NCBI GenBank assembly: GCA_963777625.1
Contig: CAVZRO010000026.1
Location: 186,001 to 250,000 of the forward strand
DNA from: DATDIC01 sp963777625
Lineage (GTDB): Bacteria; Pseudomonadota; Alphaproteobacteria; Acetobacterales; Acetobacteraceae
Direction of reading: 5' to 3'
Length of the DNA stretch: 64,000 bases
Each line of letters opens with the position of its first letter. Positions within the stretch are counted from its first letter, which is position 1. Below the pieces are notes generated by a model. The model had not been told where the DNA came from. It saw only the letters and a list, made by a program, of their open reading frames with translations, and did not search any database. Positions 54,628 through 63,637 of the stretch are shown piece by piece. The translations under genes and the position numbers were made by a program.

Positions 54628-56682
54628 ATGTCCAAAGTCCGTCTGTCACGTCGCGCCATGCTGTCCAGCGTCGCCGCCGCCAGCGCCGCGCCGGAATTGC
54701 TGCGCGCGGCCATCGCGGAGGCGCAGCAGTCAACCCTGGCGCAATCCGGCCTCGTCGGCGAAATCCAGGGGCCGACCATGATCCTGGACCCGGCGCAGTG
54801 GCCCAAGACATTCAATGAAGCGCCGATGCTGACGGAGCTGGTGAAAGCCGGCAAGCTGCCGCCGGTGGAGCAGCGTGTTCCCGCCGAGCCGCTGGTCTGG
54901 AAGCCGCTCGACCAGATCGGCACATATGGCGGCACCTGGCGGCGTGCCTTCACCGGCCCTGGCGATGTCGAAAACGCCAACCGCATCAACGCATCAGACA
55001 AGCCGTTCTTCTGGAGCGCCGATGGCAGCAAGATCGTGCCCTGCATCGGCAAGGCGTACGAACTCAGCGAAGACGGCAAGACCTACACGATGCACTTGCG
55101 CAAGGGCATGAAATGGTCCGATGGCGCACCATTCACCGCCGACGATTTCGTCTTCTGGTTTGAGGATCTGTACAACAACACGGATGTCGTGCCGACGCCG
55201 GTGGCCGATATGTCGCCGCAGGGCAAGCCGGGGCGCATCGTGAAGGTGGACGAGACCACCGTCCGCTTCGAATTCGACGTGCCCTATTACCTGTTTGAGG
55301 AAATGATGGCCGGCGACACCCAGATCGGCGGCGGCCAATCGGTGCGGCAGTCGCAGAAACTGTCGTTCGGCGCCTATTCGCCCGGTCACTACCTGAAACA
55401 GTTCTTGCCGAAATATTCCTCGGTCGATGAATGCAACGCCAAGGCCAAGGCTGCCGGGTTCGATAGCTGGCTGGGGCTGCTGCACTTCAAGAAGGACTGG
55501 TCGCTGAACCCGGAGCTGCCGACGCTGGGCCCGTGGAAGACCGTGCAGCCGATCAACCGCACGGTCTGGCTGCTGGAACGCAATCCGTACTATTATTCGG
55601 TGGATTCCGCGGGCAACCAGCTTCCCTATATCGACCGCGTGCAGCTATCGCTGGTGCAGGACCTGGAGGTCATCAACCTGCGCGCCATGGCGGGCGAGTA
55701 CGACATGCAGGCACGGCATATCGATCTCGGCAAGCTGCCGGTTATTCTGGAAAACCAGAAGAAGGGCAACTACACGGTCCATCTCGATCTCGGTTACAAC
55801 GGGGCGGATTTCCTGCTGCAGGTGAACCAGAGCTACAAGGCGGACCCCGAGATTCGCAAATGGCTCACCAACGCCGATTTCCGCCGCGCGCTGTCACTGG
55901 CGATCGACCGCGACCAGATGAACCAGACGTTCTGGCTGGGCATCGGCACCCCCGGCTCTCCGGTACCGGCGGAAACCATGGCGCAGAATCCCGGCAAGGA
56001 ATGGCGCAAGAAATGGTCGGTGCTGGATGTCGCGCAGGCCAACGCGCTGCTGGACAAGCTCGGCCTGGAAAAGAAGGATTCCGACGGGTTCCGCGTGCGC
56101 ACCGATAACGGCCAGCGGCTGCGCATCCAGATCCTCGCCGTGGCCGCCTTCATGCCGTATCCGAAAATGTCGGAGATGGTGGCCGACCAGTGGCGGGCGA
56201 TCGGCATCCAGGCCGACGTGCGAGAGCTGGAGCGCAACCTGGCGATGACCACGGTGCGCAACAACCAGCATCATATTTACGTCTGGAACAATGGCGGCAC
56301 GGAGCTGTTCTACCTGTTCCCGCGCCATGCCATCCCAGTCGATCCGACCGAAGCATATATGGGCCCGGACTACGCCGTCTATTACGCGTCCGGCGGCAAG
56401 CAGGGCACCAAGCCCGATGATCCCAACATCCTGAAAATGTGGGCTCTGTTCAGCGAGGCGTCCGGCCTGAAGGCAGACGGGCGGAACAAGAACGCGCAGG
56501 AAATCTGGAAGATCCTGGTGGATCAGCAGATCGGCATCGGCACCGTAGGCCAGTCGCCGGCCGGGCTGGGCGTTCGGATCGTGAGTAACCGGTTGGGCAA
56601 TATCGCCAGCCGGGTGTGCATGGCGCAGCATTGCCGCACCCCAGGCAATTCGCATCCGGAAACCTGGTACTACAAGAGCTGA
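54628..56682 (+). CDS. ABC transporter substrate-binding protein, family 5 (peptide/opine type)
   Basis: The 684-residue product has a Tat-like signal (LSRRAMLSSVAAASAAPELL) and the family 5 fold: LSEDGKTYTMHLRKGMKWSD, GAPFTADDFVFWFEDL, and FRRALSLAIDRDQMNQTFWL. A GGGGAAACGG ribosome site precedes the ATG. The C-terminus ends GNSHPETWYYKS. It is longer than DppA/OppA (about 540), as in the large Acetobacteraceae and Rhizobiaceae variants. First gene of a complete importer operon. Confidence 0.92.
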   Translation: MSKVRLSRRAMLSSVAAASAAPELLRAAIAEAQQSTLAQSGLVGEIQGPTMILDPAQWPKTFNEAPMLTELVKAGKLPPVEQRVPAEPLVWKPLDQIGTYGGTWRRAFTGPGDVENANRINASDKPFFWSADGSKIVPCIGKAYELSEDGKTYTMHLRKGMKWSDGAPFTADDFVFWFEDLYNNTDVVPTPVADMSPQGKPGRIVKVDETTVRFEFDVPYYLFEEMMAGDTQIGGGQSVRQSQKLSFGAYSPGHYLKQFLPKYSSVDECNAKAKAAGFDSWLGLLHFKKDWSLNPELPTLGPWKTVQPINRTVWLLERNPYYYSVDSAGNQLPYIDRVQLSLVQDLEVINLRAMAGEYDMQARHIDLGKLPVILENQKKGNYTVHLDLGYNGADFLLQVNQSYKADPEIRKWLTNADFRRALSLAIDRDQMNQTFWLGIGTPGSPVPAETMAQNPGKEWRKKWSVLDVAQANALLDKLGLEKKDSDGFRVRTDNGQRLRIQILAVAAFMPYPKMSEMVADQWRAIGIQADVRELERNLAMTTVRNNQHHIYVWNNGGTELFYLFPRHAIPVDPTEAYMGPDYAVYYASGGKQGTKPDDPNILKMWALFSEASGLKADGRNKNAQEIWKILVDQQIGIGTVGQSPAGLGVRIVSNRLGNIASRVCMAQHCRTPGNSHPETWYYKS

Positions 56683-56756
56683 TGCGGATTTTCGTGCGTC
56701 ACCAGTCACGGCCGGCGAAGGCCGGCCATCCACGTCTGCACTGGTTGCGCCCAGAC

Positions 56757-56801
56757 ATGAATAGCGGGGAGATGAATAGCGGGGACCTGAACGGCGAGGA
56801 C
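56757..56801. repeat. Three-copy 15-bp tandem repeat
   Basis: ATGAATAGCGGGGAG, ATGAATAGCGGGGAC and CTGAACGGCGAGGAC follow each other between the binding-protein and permease genes of the peptide importer. The function is unknown; they may be a slippage product. Confidence 0.7.
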
Positions 56802-56839
56802 AAGCCCGCCCACGACAACGCCGGCGAGCATCTGCCCGC

Positions 56840-57832
56840 ATGCTGACATACCTGGCGCGCCGGCTGGTCCTGGCGGTGATCACTGTGTGGGCGATCACCC
56901 TGGTGACCTTCATCATCATGCAGTTGCCGCCGGGCGATTTCGTCGATGCCTACATGGCGCAGAGCGCGGCGATGGGCAGCGCGTTCTCCGCCGCCGAGGC
57001 AGCAGCAATGCGCCACGCCTACGGCTTGGACCAGCCGATCTGGGTGCAGTACGAAAAATGGCTCGCCCTGGTCGCCCATGGCCAGTTCGGCCTGTCGTTC
57101 GAGTATGGCCGGCCGGTCACCGAGGTAATCGGCGACCGGCTATGGCTGACCGTGGCGCTGGCGCTGCTGGCGATCATCGTCACCTGGGGACTGGCGCTAC
57201 CCATCGGCATCTATTCGGCAGTGCGCCAATATTCCATCGGCGATTACATTTTCACCTTCATCGGTTTCATCGGACTCGCGGTGCCCAATTTCTTGCTGGC
57301 GCTGATCGTGATGTATATCGGTTTTCGCGCGTTCGGACTGAATGTCGGCGGCCTGTTCTCGGCCGATCAGCAACTGGCGCCCTGGTCCTGGACAAAACTG
57401 GCCGACCTGGGCCGCCATCTGCCCGCCCCGGTGCTGATCCTGGCGCTCGCCGGTACCGCCCAGCTCGTGCGCATCATGCGGGCCAATCTGCTGGACGAAT
57501 TGCGCCGGCCCTACGTGATGACAGCACGCGCGCGCGGGCTGTCGGAGCATCGCGTCATCCTCAAATACCCCGTCCGCGCCGCGCTTAATCCGTTCGCCAG
57601 CACGATCGGCTACCTGCTGCCGTTCACCGTGTCCGGCAGCGTGATCATCTCCGTGGTATTGAGCCTGGATACGGTCGGGCCATTGCTGCTGCACTCGCTG
57701 CTGTCGCAGGACATGCTGCTCGCCTCCACCATCATCCTGCTGCTCGGAATCCTTACCGTCATCGGCACGCTGCTGTCCGACCTGCTGCTGATGTGGATCG
57801 ATCCGCGCATCCGGCTGGGCCAGCGGCGATGA
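56840..57832 (+). CDS. Peptide-type ABC transporter permease, DppB-like
   Basis: The 330-residue product has six membrane segments (YLARRLVLAVITVWAITLVT first) and the cytoplasmic loop ARGLSEHRVILKYPVRAALN, matching DppB/OppB. Second gene of the operon; it ends with ATGA overlap into the next permease gene. The gap of about 160 bases to the binding protein gene may hold an RNA-processing step. Confidence 0.94.
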   Translation: MLTYLARRLVLAVITVWAITLVTFIIMQLPPGDFVDAYMAQSAAMGSAFSAAEAAAMRHAYGLDQPIWVQYEKWLALVAHGQFGLSFEYGRPVTEVIGDRLWLTVALALLAIIVTWGLALPIGIYSAVRQYSIGDYIFTFIGFIGLAVPNFLLALIVMYIGFRAFGLNVGGLFSADQQLAPWSWTKLADLGRHLPAPVLILALAGTAQLVRIMRANLLDELRRPYVMTARARGLSEHRVILKYPVRAALNPFASTIGYLLPFTVSGSVIISVVLSLDTVGPLLLHSLLSQDMLLASTIILLLGILTVIGTLLSDLLLMWIDPRIRLGQRR

Positions 57833-58962
57833 GCCTCACCCTCGCCGCCGACGAGCCGCTGGCCGCCACGGAAGCCGAGAGCCGCATCGCGGTCGCGACC
57901 CAGCGGCAGCTCATCTGGTGGCGGTTCCGGCGCCACAAGCTGGCGGTGATCAGCGCCGTGGTGGTGATCGCGTTCTATCTGGTGGCGATCTTCGCCGATC
58001 CGCTGGCGGTGTCGCCGCCGTGGGACACCAACGCCTCGCGCGGCTACATCCCGCCGCAGGCGATCCATTGGTTCGACAACGGCACCTTTCATCCGTACGT
58101 GTACGGCTTGAAAGGCAAACGCGACCTGCGGACGTTCAAGCTGAGCTACGCGCCGGATCCGTCGGAAAAGCGCTTCCTCGCCCTGTTCGCCCGCGGCTAT
58201 CGGTACAGCTTGTTCGGGCTGATCCCCACCGATATCCACCTGCTCGGCGTCTCCGACGGGCATCCGGAGAATTCGCTGTTCCTGCTCGGCACCGATCAGA
58301 TGGGGCGGGACCTGTTCTCGCGGCTGGTGCTGGCGACGCGCACATCGCTGACGATCGGGCTGGTCGGTGTCACGCTCAGCCTGGTGCTCGGCGTGCTGCT
58401 GGGCGGGCTGTCGGGCTTGCAGGGCGGCGTGGCGGATGTGGTGATCCAGCGCGTGATCGAGATCCTGCGCTCGATCCCCACCATCCCGTTATGGATGGGG
58501 CTGGCCGCGGCGGTGCCGGCAAGCTGGTCGCCCAACCAGGTCTATTTCGCCATCACGCTGATCATCTCGCTGATCGGCTGGACCGAGCTGGCGCGCGTGG
58601 TGCGCGGACGCTTCCTGGCGCTGCGGGAGGAAGATTTCATCACCGCGGCCGAGCTGGCCGGCGCCTCCCGCATGCGGATCATCTTCCGCCACATGGTGCC
58701 GTCGTTCCTGTCGCACATCATCGCCGCCGTCAGCCTCGCGCTGCCGGCAATGATCATCAGTGAAACGACCTTGTCGTTCCTCGGGCTGGGCCTGCGCCCG
58801 CCGGCAATTTCCTGGGGCGTGCTGCTGCAAGACGCCCAGAACCTGGAAACGCTGGCCCTGGCGCCGTGGCTGCTGTTCGCCGCAATCCCGGTGATCGTGG
58901 TGATCCTGGCGTTCAACTTCCTGGGCGACGGGTTGCGCGACGCGGCAGACCCGTATGGATAA
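57829..58962 (+). CDS. Peptide-type ABC transporter permease, DppC-like
   Basis: The 377-residue product has the long first membrane segment and periplasmic insert of this family (WDTNASRGYIPPQAIHWFDN, near the N-terminus) and the permease core from LFSRLVLATRTSLTIGLVGV. EAA loop GASRMRIIFRHMVPSFLSHI. The start at 57829 overlaps the previous stop by four bases. Length is above DppC (about 300) because of the insert, as in opine- or large-substrate importers. Confidence 0.94.
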   Translation: MSLTLAADEPLAATEAESRIAVATQRQLIWWRFRRHKLAVISAVVVIAFYLVAIFADPLAVSPPWDTNASRGYIPPQAIHWFDNGTFHPYVYGLKGKRDLRTFKLSYAPDPSEKRFLALFARGYRYSLFGLIPTDIHLLGVSDGHPENSLFLLGTDQMGRDLFSRLVLATRTSLTIGLVGVTLSLVLGVLLGGLSGLQGGVADVVIQRVIEILRSIPTIPLWMGLAAAVPASWSPNQVYFAITLIISLIGWTELARVVRGRFLALREEDFITAAELAGASRMRIIFRHMVPSFLSHIIAAVSLALPAMIISETTLSFLGLGLRPPAISWGVLLQDAQNLETLALAPWLLFAAIPVIVVILAFNFLGDGLRDAADPYG

Positions 58963-60031
58963 GCCGGTCGTCGTGCAGGCGGCCTCGCCGTTCCCGCCCC
59001 CCGGTCCGCTTCGCCGGGAAGTACCAGAGCGCGGCGAACCAATTCTGTCCGTACGCAACTTGCAGACCCATTTCTTTCAGGACGAAGGGGTCGTGCGGGC
59101 GGTGGATGGCGCGTCGTTCGACCTCTATCCCGGCCGCACCCTGGGCATCGTGGGGGAGTCAGGCTGCGGCAAAAGCGTCACCGCCCGCTCCATCCTGCGC
59201 ATCGTCGAGCGCCCCGGCCGTATCGTGCAGGGCGAGATATTGCTGCGGCGGCACAACGGCGGCGTGCTGGACCTGGTGCAGCAGAACCCGCGCAGCCCCG
59301 TCATGCGGACCATTCGCGGCGGCGAGATCGGGCTGGTGTTCCAGGAACCGATGAGCTCGCTCTCTGCCTACCATACCATCGGCAACCAGTTGATCGAGGC
59401 GATCCGGCTGCACGCGCGGCTGTCGAAGCGCGCGGCGCGGGAGCGGGCGATCGAGCTGCTGGCCATGGTGGGCATTCCGCATCCGGCGCAGCGCGTGGAC
59501 GCCTATTCGTTCCAGTTGTCCGGCGGACTGCGCCAACGCGTGATGATCGCGCTGGCGCTGGCCGGGGAGCCGCGCGTCCTGATCGCCGACGAGCCGACCA
59601 CCGCCCTGGATGTAACCACGCAGGCACAGATACTCGATCTGCTGCGTCGGATGCGGGACGAACGCGGGCTGGCGGTAATCCTGATCACCCACGACATGGG
59701 CGTGATCGCGGAGATGGCCGACGATGTCGTGGTGATGTATCTGGGACGCGAGGTGGAAAAGGGGCCGGTGGACGCGATCTTCCACGCGCCGCGGCATCCT
59801 TATACGCGGGCGTTGCTGCGCTCGATTCCCAGCGTGTTGGCAGAGCCGCGGTCGAAGCTGGCGACACTGGCCGGCTCCATCCCGCATCCCTACGCGCGCC
59901 CGGCCGGCTGTCCGTTCCATCCGCGCTGTGGGGATTTCATGCCCGGCGTCTGCGACCGAGCCTTTCCGGACGAAACCAAGCTGGGCGCTCGACACGCGAC
60001 CGCCTGTTTCCTGTACGGGCGGCCGGCATGA
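58955..60031 (+). CDS. Peptide-type ABC transporter ATP-binding protein, DppD-like
   Basis: The 358-residue product has Walker A GESGCGKSV, signature FQLSGGLRQRVMIALALAGE, Walker B VLIADEPTTALDVTTQAQIL and the C-terminal oligopeptide/dipeptide extension with CPFHPRCG. It overlaps DppC by 8 bases and DppF by 4. The signature has LSGGL instead of LSGGM/Q, seen in some members. Confidence 0.95.
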   Translation: MDKPVVVQAASPFPPPGPLRREVPERGEPILSVRNLQTHFFQDEGVVRAVDGASFDLYPGRTLGIVGESGCGKSVTARSILRIVERPGRIVQGEILLRRHNGGVLDLVQQNPRSPVMRTIRGGEIGLVFQEPMSSLSAYHTIGNQLIEAIRLHARLSKRAARERAIELLAMVGIPHPAQRVDAYSFQLSGGLRQRVMIALALAGEPRVLIADEPTTALDVTTQAQILDLLRRMRDERGLAVILITHDMGVIAEMADDVVVMYLGREVEKGPVDAIFHAPRHPYTRALLRSIPSVLAEPRSKLATLAGSIPHPYARPAGCPFHPRCGDFMPGVCDRAFPDETKLGARHATACFLYGRPA

Positions 60032-61092
60032 ACACGGTTCTGGATGTTCGCGGACTGAAGAAATTCTTCCCGATCCATCGCGGCATCCTCGGCCGCCATG
60101 CCGGCGATGTCCGCGCGGTGGACGATGTCAGCTTCACCATCGACCGCGGCGAGACCTTGTCGCTGGTGGGCGAATCCGGTTGCGGCAAGACCACGACGGC
60201 ACGCTGCATCCTGCGCGCGGTCACGCCGACGGCGGGGGAAATCCGCTTCCTGACCACGAACGGCAACACGATCGACGTCGCGCCGCTGCCGCACAAGGCG
60301 CTGCGCCCGCTGCGACGGCAGATGCAACTGATCTTCCAGGACCCGTTCTCGTCGCTGAACCCGCGCATGACCATTGCCGAGATCATCGGCGAACCGCTGC
60401 TGGTGAACGGCATGCGGGATACGCACGCACGCCACGACCGCGTCTCGGAACTGCTGGAACTGGTGCAATTGCCGCGCGCCTACCTGAACCGGTTCCCGCA
60501 CGCATTCTCCGGCGGCCAGCGGCAGCGGATCGGGATCGCCCGCGCGCTCGCGCTGTCGCCGGCCCTGGTGGTGGCGGACGAGCCGGTGTCGGCGCTGGAC
60601 GTGTCGGTGCAGGCGCAGATCGTCAACCTGCTGCTGGATTTGCAGGAGCGGTTGGGGATCGCTTGCCTGTTCGTGGCGCACGATCTGTCGGTGGTGAAGC
60701 ACATGAGTCACCGGGTGGCGGTGATGTATGTCGGCCGCATCGTGGAGGTGGCACCCACGTCGGCATTGTTCTCCACGCCGCTGCATCCCTACACCGAAGC
60801 GCTGCTGTCGGCGGTGCCGGTGCCCGACCCGCGGCAGCGGTCGCATCGGATCGTGCTGGAAGGCGACGTCGCGGACCCCGCCGACCCACCGCCCGGCTGT
60901 CATTTCCATCCGCGCTGCCGGTATGCGGAGGCGCGGTGCAAGGTGGGCGTGCCGGCGTTGGAGGAGATTGCGCCGGGGCATTACGTGCGCTGCGTGCGGG
61001 CGCGGGAGTTGTCGTTGCAGGGTGTGGACAGCGTCACTCCGCGGGTCCGACCCGGCTATATTGCTGACAGTTTAGTGCGGTTACATCCCTGA
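60028..61092 (+). CDS. Peptide-type ABC transporter ATP-binding protein, DppF-like, with IS-derived tail
   Basis: The 354-residue product has Walker A GESGCGKTTT, signature FSGGQRQRIGIARALA, Walker B LVVADEPVSALDVSVQAQIV and HFHPRCRYAEARCKVG in the C-terminal extension. The last 14 residues (about RPGYIADSLVRLHP) and the stop come from the left end of a degenerate IS481 insertion, so the natural C-terminus was probably replaced. The change is unlikely to affect the ATPase core. Last gene of the importer operon. Confidence 0.93.
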   Translation: MNTVLDVRGLKKFFPIHRGILGRHAGDVRAVDDVSFTIDRGETLSLVGESGCGKTTTARCILRAVTPTAGEIRFLTTNGNTIDVAPLPHKALRPLRRQMQLIFQDPFSSLNPRMTIAEIIGEPLLVNGMRDTHARHDRVSELLELVQLPRAYLNRFPHAFSGGQRQRIGIARALALSPALVVADEPVSALDVSVQAQIVNLLLDLQERLGIACLFVAHDLSVVKHMSHRVAVMYVGRIVEVAPTSALFSTPLHPYTEALLSAVPVPDPRQRSHRIVLEGDVADPADPPPGCHFHPRCRYAEARCKVGVPALEEIAPGHYVRCVRARELSLQGVDSVTPRVRPGYIADSLVRLHP

Positions 61093-61969
61093 CAGTTCCA
61101 CCGGTCGGCAGGAGGGTCCTGCCGATGCCTTGGAAAGTAGCGTCGGAGATGGATGAGAAGCTGCTTTTCATCGCGGAGTATCTGCGTGACGAGGCGCCGA
61201 TGACGGTGTTGTGCGAGCGGTACGGGATCAGCCGCGAGACGGGCTATGTGTGGAAGCGGCGGTATGAAGCGGAAGGTGTCGCCGGTTTGGCGGAGCGCTC
61301 GCGGGCGCCGCATCGGCATGGAACCGCGACGCCGGCGGATCTGGTGGTGCGGCTCATCGCGCTCCGCAACCGCAAGCCGTATTGGGGTCCGAAGAAACTG
61401 CTGACCATCTTGGCGACCGAGGCTCCCGAGGCGGCGTGGCCCTCGGCGAGCACGGTCGCGACGATCCTGAGCCGCGAAGGGCTGAGCGAGCCGCGCCGGC
61501 GCCGGCGTCGAGCTTTGACGATCGATCAGCCGTTTGCCGACGTCGCTGCCGCCAATAACGCCTGGTGCATCGACTTCAAGGGCTGGTTCCCGGACTGGCG
61601 ACGGCACCCGTTGCGGTCCGGTGACGGTGACCGATGCGTTCAGCCGGTATTTGCTGGGCTTGCAGATCGTGGCGCCGGTCACCGAGGCCGTGGAGCCGGT
61701 CGTGGACCGGCTCTTTCGCGAGCATGGGTTGCCGCAAGCGATCCGCAGCGACAACGGGCCGCCCTTTGCCTCGACGGGGGCCGGCGGACTCAGCCGGCTG
61801 TCGGTGCGCTGGGCCAAAATCGGCATTCGGCTGGAGCGGATCTATCCGGGCAAGCCGCAGCAGAACCGCCGCCACGAACGCATGCACCGGACGCTGAAAG
61901 CGGAAACCTGCGCCCCACCCGGCGGCGACCGCAGCCGAGCAACAGGCCCGGTTCGACGTGTTCCGCGCG
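61064..61969 (+). mobile_element. Truncated IS481-like insertion sequence
   Basis: The left end has CTGACAGTT at 61064 and again at 61089, then a GGAGGG ribosome site and a transposase gene. The right end is missing: after ~61969 the sequence becomes a resolvase fragment. No target duplication can be seen. This is a second, different IS481 member from the intact one at 11107. Confidence 0.7.
61125..61969 (+). pseudogene. Broken IS481-family transposase
   Basis: The frame starts MPWKVASEMDEKLLFIAEYL with a helix-turn-helix (LCERYGISRETGYVWKRRYE). Near 61587-61592 an extra C in CCC shifts the frame to RTGDGTRCGPVTVTDAFS, and a second extra base near 61915-61920 shifts it again to AATAAEQQARFDVFRAEF. 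DDE residues are visible as IDFKGWF, IRSDNGPPF and RRHERMH. The 3' end is lost at a junction with resolvase-like sequence. It is not functional as written. Confidence 0.8.
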
Positions 61970-61984
61970 GAGTTCTATTACGAT

Positions 61985-62115
61985 CACGACCTGTTGAACA
62001 CACTCGCCGCCATCGCTGACCACGAAGCCGGGTTCCGTCCCTTGATGACGCATGGACCGACATCACTGATCGCATGGGCGGCTGATGCTGACTGTGCTGG
62101 CCGAGTTCGATGCCG
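61985..62115 (+). pseudogene. Serine recombinase (resolvase) fragment
   Basis: Pieces in two frames read DLLNTLAAIADHEAGFRPL, then DAWTDITDRMG and RLMLTVLAEFD. Together they match the middle of a serine resolvase catalytic domain (RSTxDLLNTLAAIADxxAGF-SLGDxWADTT---GRLMLTVLGGLAEFE). The catalytic N-terminus and DNA-binding C-terminus are missing. It marks an old transposon at this place. Confidence 0.6.
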
Positions 62116-62163
62116 GCCCGATCTCCCGCCGCAAAGTTCCGCCCATCATCCCCGCCCGCATCG

Positions 62164-62852
62164 CTACGCCGGTCCCAGCTCGGCCGCCCCCAGCACGCGC
62201 AGGTCCGCACCCTGCACCAGTAAGGTGGCACCCTGGCCGGGGCAATCGCCGAGACTGCGAAATCCCGCGCGGCACCGTCCCAGCTTCCAAGCACGCGCGC
62301 GCTGCGTACGACGCGATATTCGCGCAGCCGCCGACCCCCGTTCTCGCCAGCCCCGATCTGGGTGTCGTCGGTCGGATCCCACATCGCCAGCAGCGCGCTC
62401 ACCGGACCCGGCGCCGCGCCGACCTGCGCGGTGACTCCCTCCGGCGTGCGGCGCAGGACCGCCGCCACCGGAAACGCCGAGGTCGCCGCCAAAGCGGTTT
62501 CCACCGCCGGCCGGTCGGAGCCGACCAGCATGGCATCACCGTTCACCACCAGTCCGGGCGTGAATAGCTCCGTTCCAAGCCGACGCGCGTACGCCCGCTG
62601 GCGGTCGGTGGCGACCCGGCTGCTATACGGATCGTGCCACCCGAGCCCGTCCCAGTAATCGACATGCCACGCCAGCCCGATCACGCCAGCCCGCCCGCTC
62701 ACCAGCTCGCCCAGCAGCGCATCGGCCGGCGGACACGACGAGCAGCCCTGTGACGTGAACAGCTCCAGCACCACAGAGCGGCCGGCGACCACACCGAAGC
62801 CTCGTGCCAAAGGCATCGCGGCCGCGGCCGCCAGCAGATTTCGGCGATGCAT
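62164..62852 (-). CDS. DUF1223 thioredoxin-like protein, frameshifted near its end
   Basis: The first frame gives a signal peptide (RRNLLAAAAAMPLARGFGVV) and a DUF1223 core with the redox motif FTSQGCSSCPPADALLGEL, then AWHVDYWDGLGWHDPYSS. Near 62244-62250 a one-base loss (CCC read as CC) breaks the frame; the true end GQGATLLVQGADLRVLGAAE continues in another frame to a stop at 62164, giving 229 residues. The annotated open frame otherwise runs into antisense IS sequence. A GGGAGG ribosome site precedes the ATG at 62852. Likely periplasmic; role unknown. Confidence 0.85.
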
Positions 62853-62954
62853 GGAACCTCCCTGACCTATGTTCCCCATATCCATTCCAGCGGCCCAAAG
62901 GGCCGACCGTGCGCCCACAGGGTTGGTGTGGCGGCTGCGCGCGAAATCAATAAG

Positions 62955-63008
62955 ATATCAGCGGCCCGATGATCCCCGGAGGAGTCGAAGGCTTCGGGCC
63001 GCTGATAT
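62955..63008. terminator. Perfect 15-bp inverted repeat with 24-base loop
   Basis: ATATCAGCGGCCCGA at 62955-62969 pairs perfectly with TCGGGCCGCTGATAT at 62994-63008. It lies between the divergent DUF1223 and lipoprotein genes. There is no T-run on either side, so it may be an operator or a structural element rather than a terminator; the class assigned here is tentative. Confidence 0.55.
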
Positions 63009-63117
63009 GACTCGCACGGCTGGCACGGGTTACGCCATCTGCGTTTTTCTGTATGGTCCGCGCCGCCCCGGATGACGACTCGCTCCGGGGCACTTGTCTA
63101 TCCAGGAGGCGACTGAT

Positions 63118-63549
63118 TTGAGCATGCATCGACGCGTCGTGCCGGGCGCGGCTCTGGCCGTTATGGGACTGCTGACCGCCTGTATGCAAAATCCCCCGGA
63201 GGCGCCCGCCTCGACCACCCGGCTCTACGCCATCGATCAAACCGGCGCGGCAAAGCAATGCAAGGTCGGCCCGGTCGCGCTGGCCGCCGGAAAACCGGCA
63301 GCCACAACCATGACTGTCGCCAACGATGGCGGATGGTGCGCAATCTCGGTCGCCGCGGACGGTCGTCCCTATGGGGCCGGATTGCTGACGGTCGACGCCA
63401 GCCACGGCAAGGTTTATGTCCACCAGGTCGGCGACGCGACGCGGATCGACTACACGCCCGATCGTGGCTTTGTCGGACCCAACTCGTTCACCGTGACTCT
63501 GCTTCCCGGCCGCCCGGTGCTGCGCGTCGCGGTGACCGTCACACGATAA
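63118..63549 (+). CDS. Small predicted lipoprotein
   Basis: The product of about 143 residues has a lipoprotein signal with lipobox LTAC (VMGLLTACMQNPP). The mature part is beta-rich with two cysteines (AAKQCKVGPVALAAGKP, DGGWCAISVAADG) and ends PNSFTVTLLPGRPVLRVAVT, an Ig-like pattern. An AGGAGG at 63104-63109 is ideally placed for the TTG at 63118; the ATG at 63124 is the alternative. No family name is recognised. Confidence 0.7.
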   Translation: MSMHRRVVPGAALAVMGLLTACMQNPPEAPASTTRLYAIDQTGAAKQCKVGPVALAAGKPAATTMTVANDGGWCAISVAADGRPYGAGLLTVDASHGKVYVHQVGDATRIDYTPDRGFVGPNSFTVTLLPGRPVLRVAVTVTR

Positions 63550-63561
63550 ACGCGATCTCCG

Positions 63562-63594
63562 CCCTCCCCTAACCCCTCCCGCAAGGGGCGGGGA
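63562..63594. repeat. GC-rich inverted repeat, possible distant member of the palindromic family
   Basis: CCCCTCCC pairs loosely with GGGGCGGGG around GCAA. It lies after the lipoprotein gene and may act as a terminator hairpin. Its relation to the repeat at 34880 is weak. Confidence 0.35.
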
Positions 63595-63637
63595 AGTAGA
63601 AAGCGACGGGCTTCTTGCTTATCGCCCTCCGTTGGTA

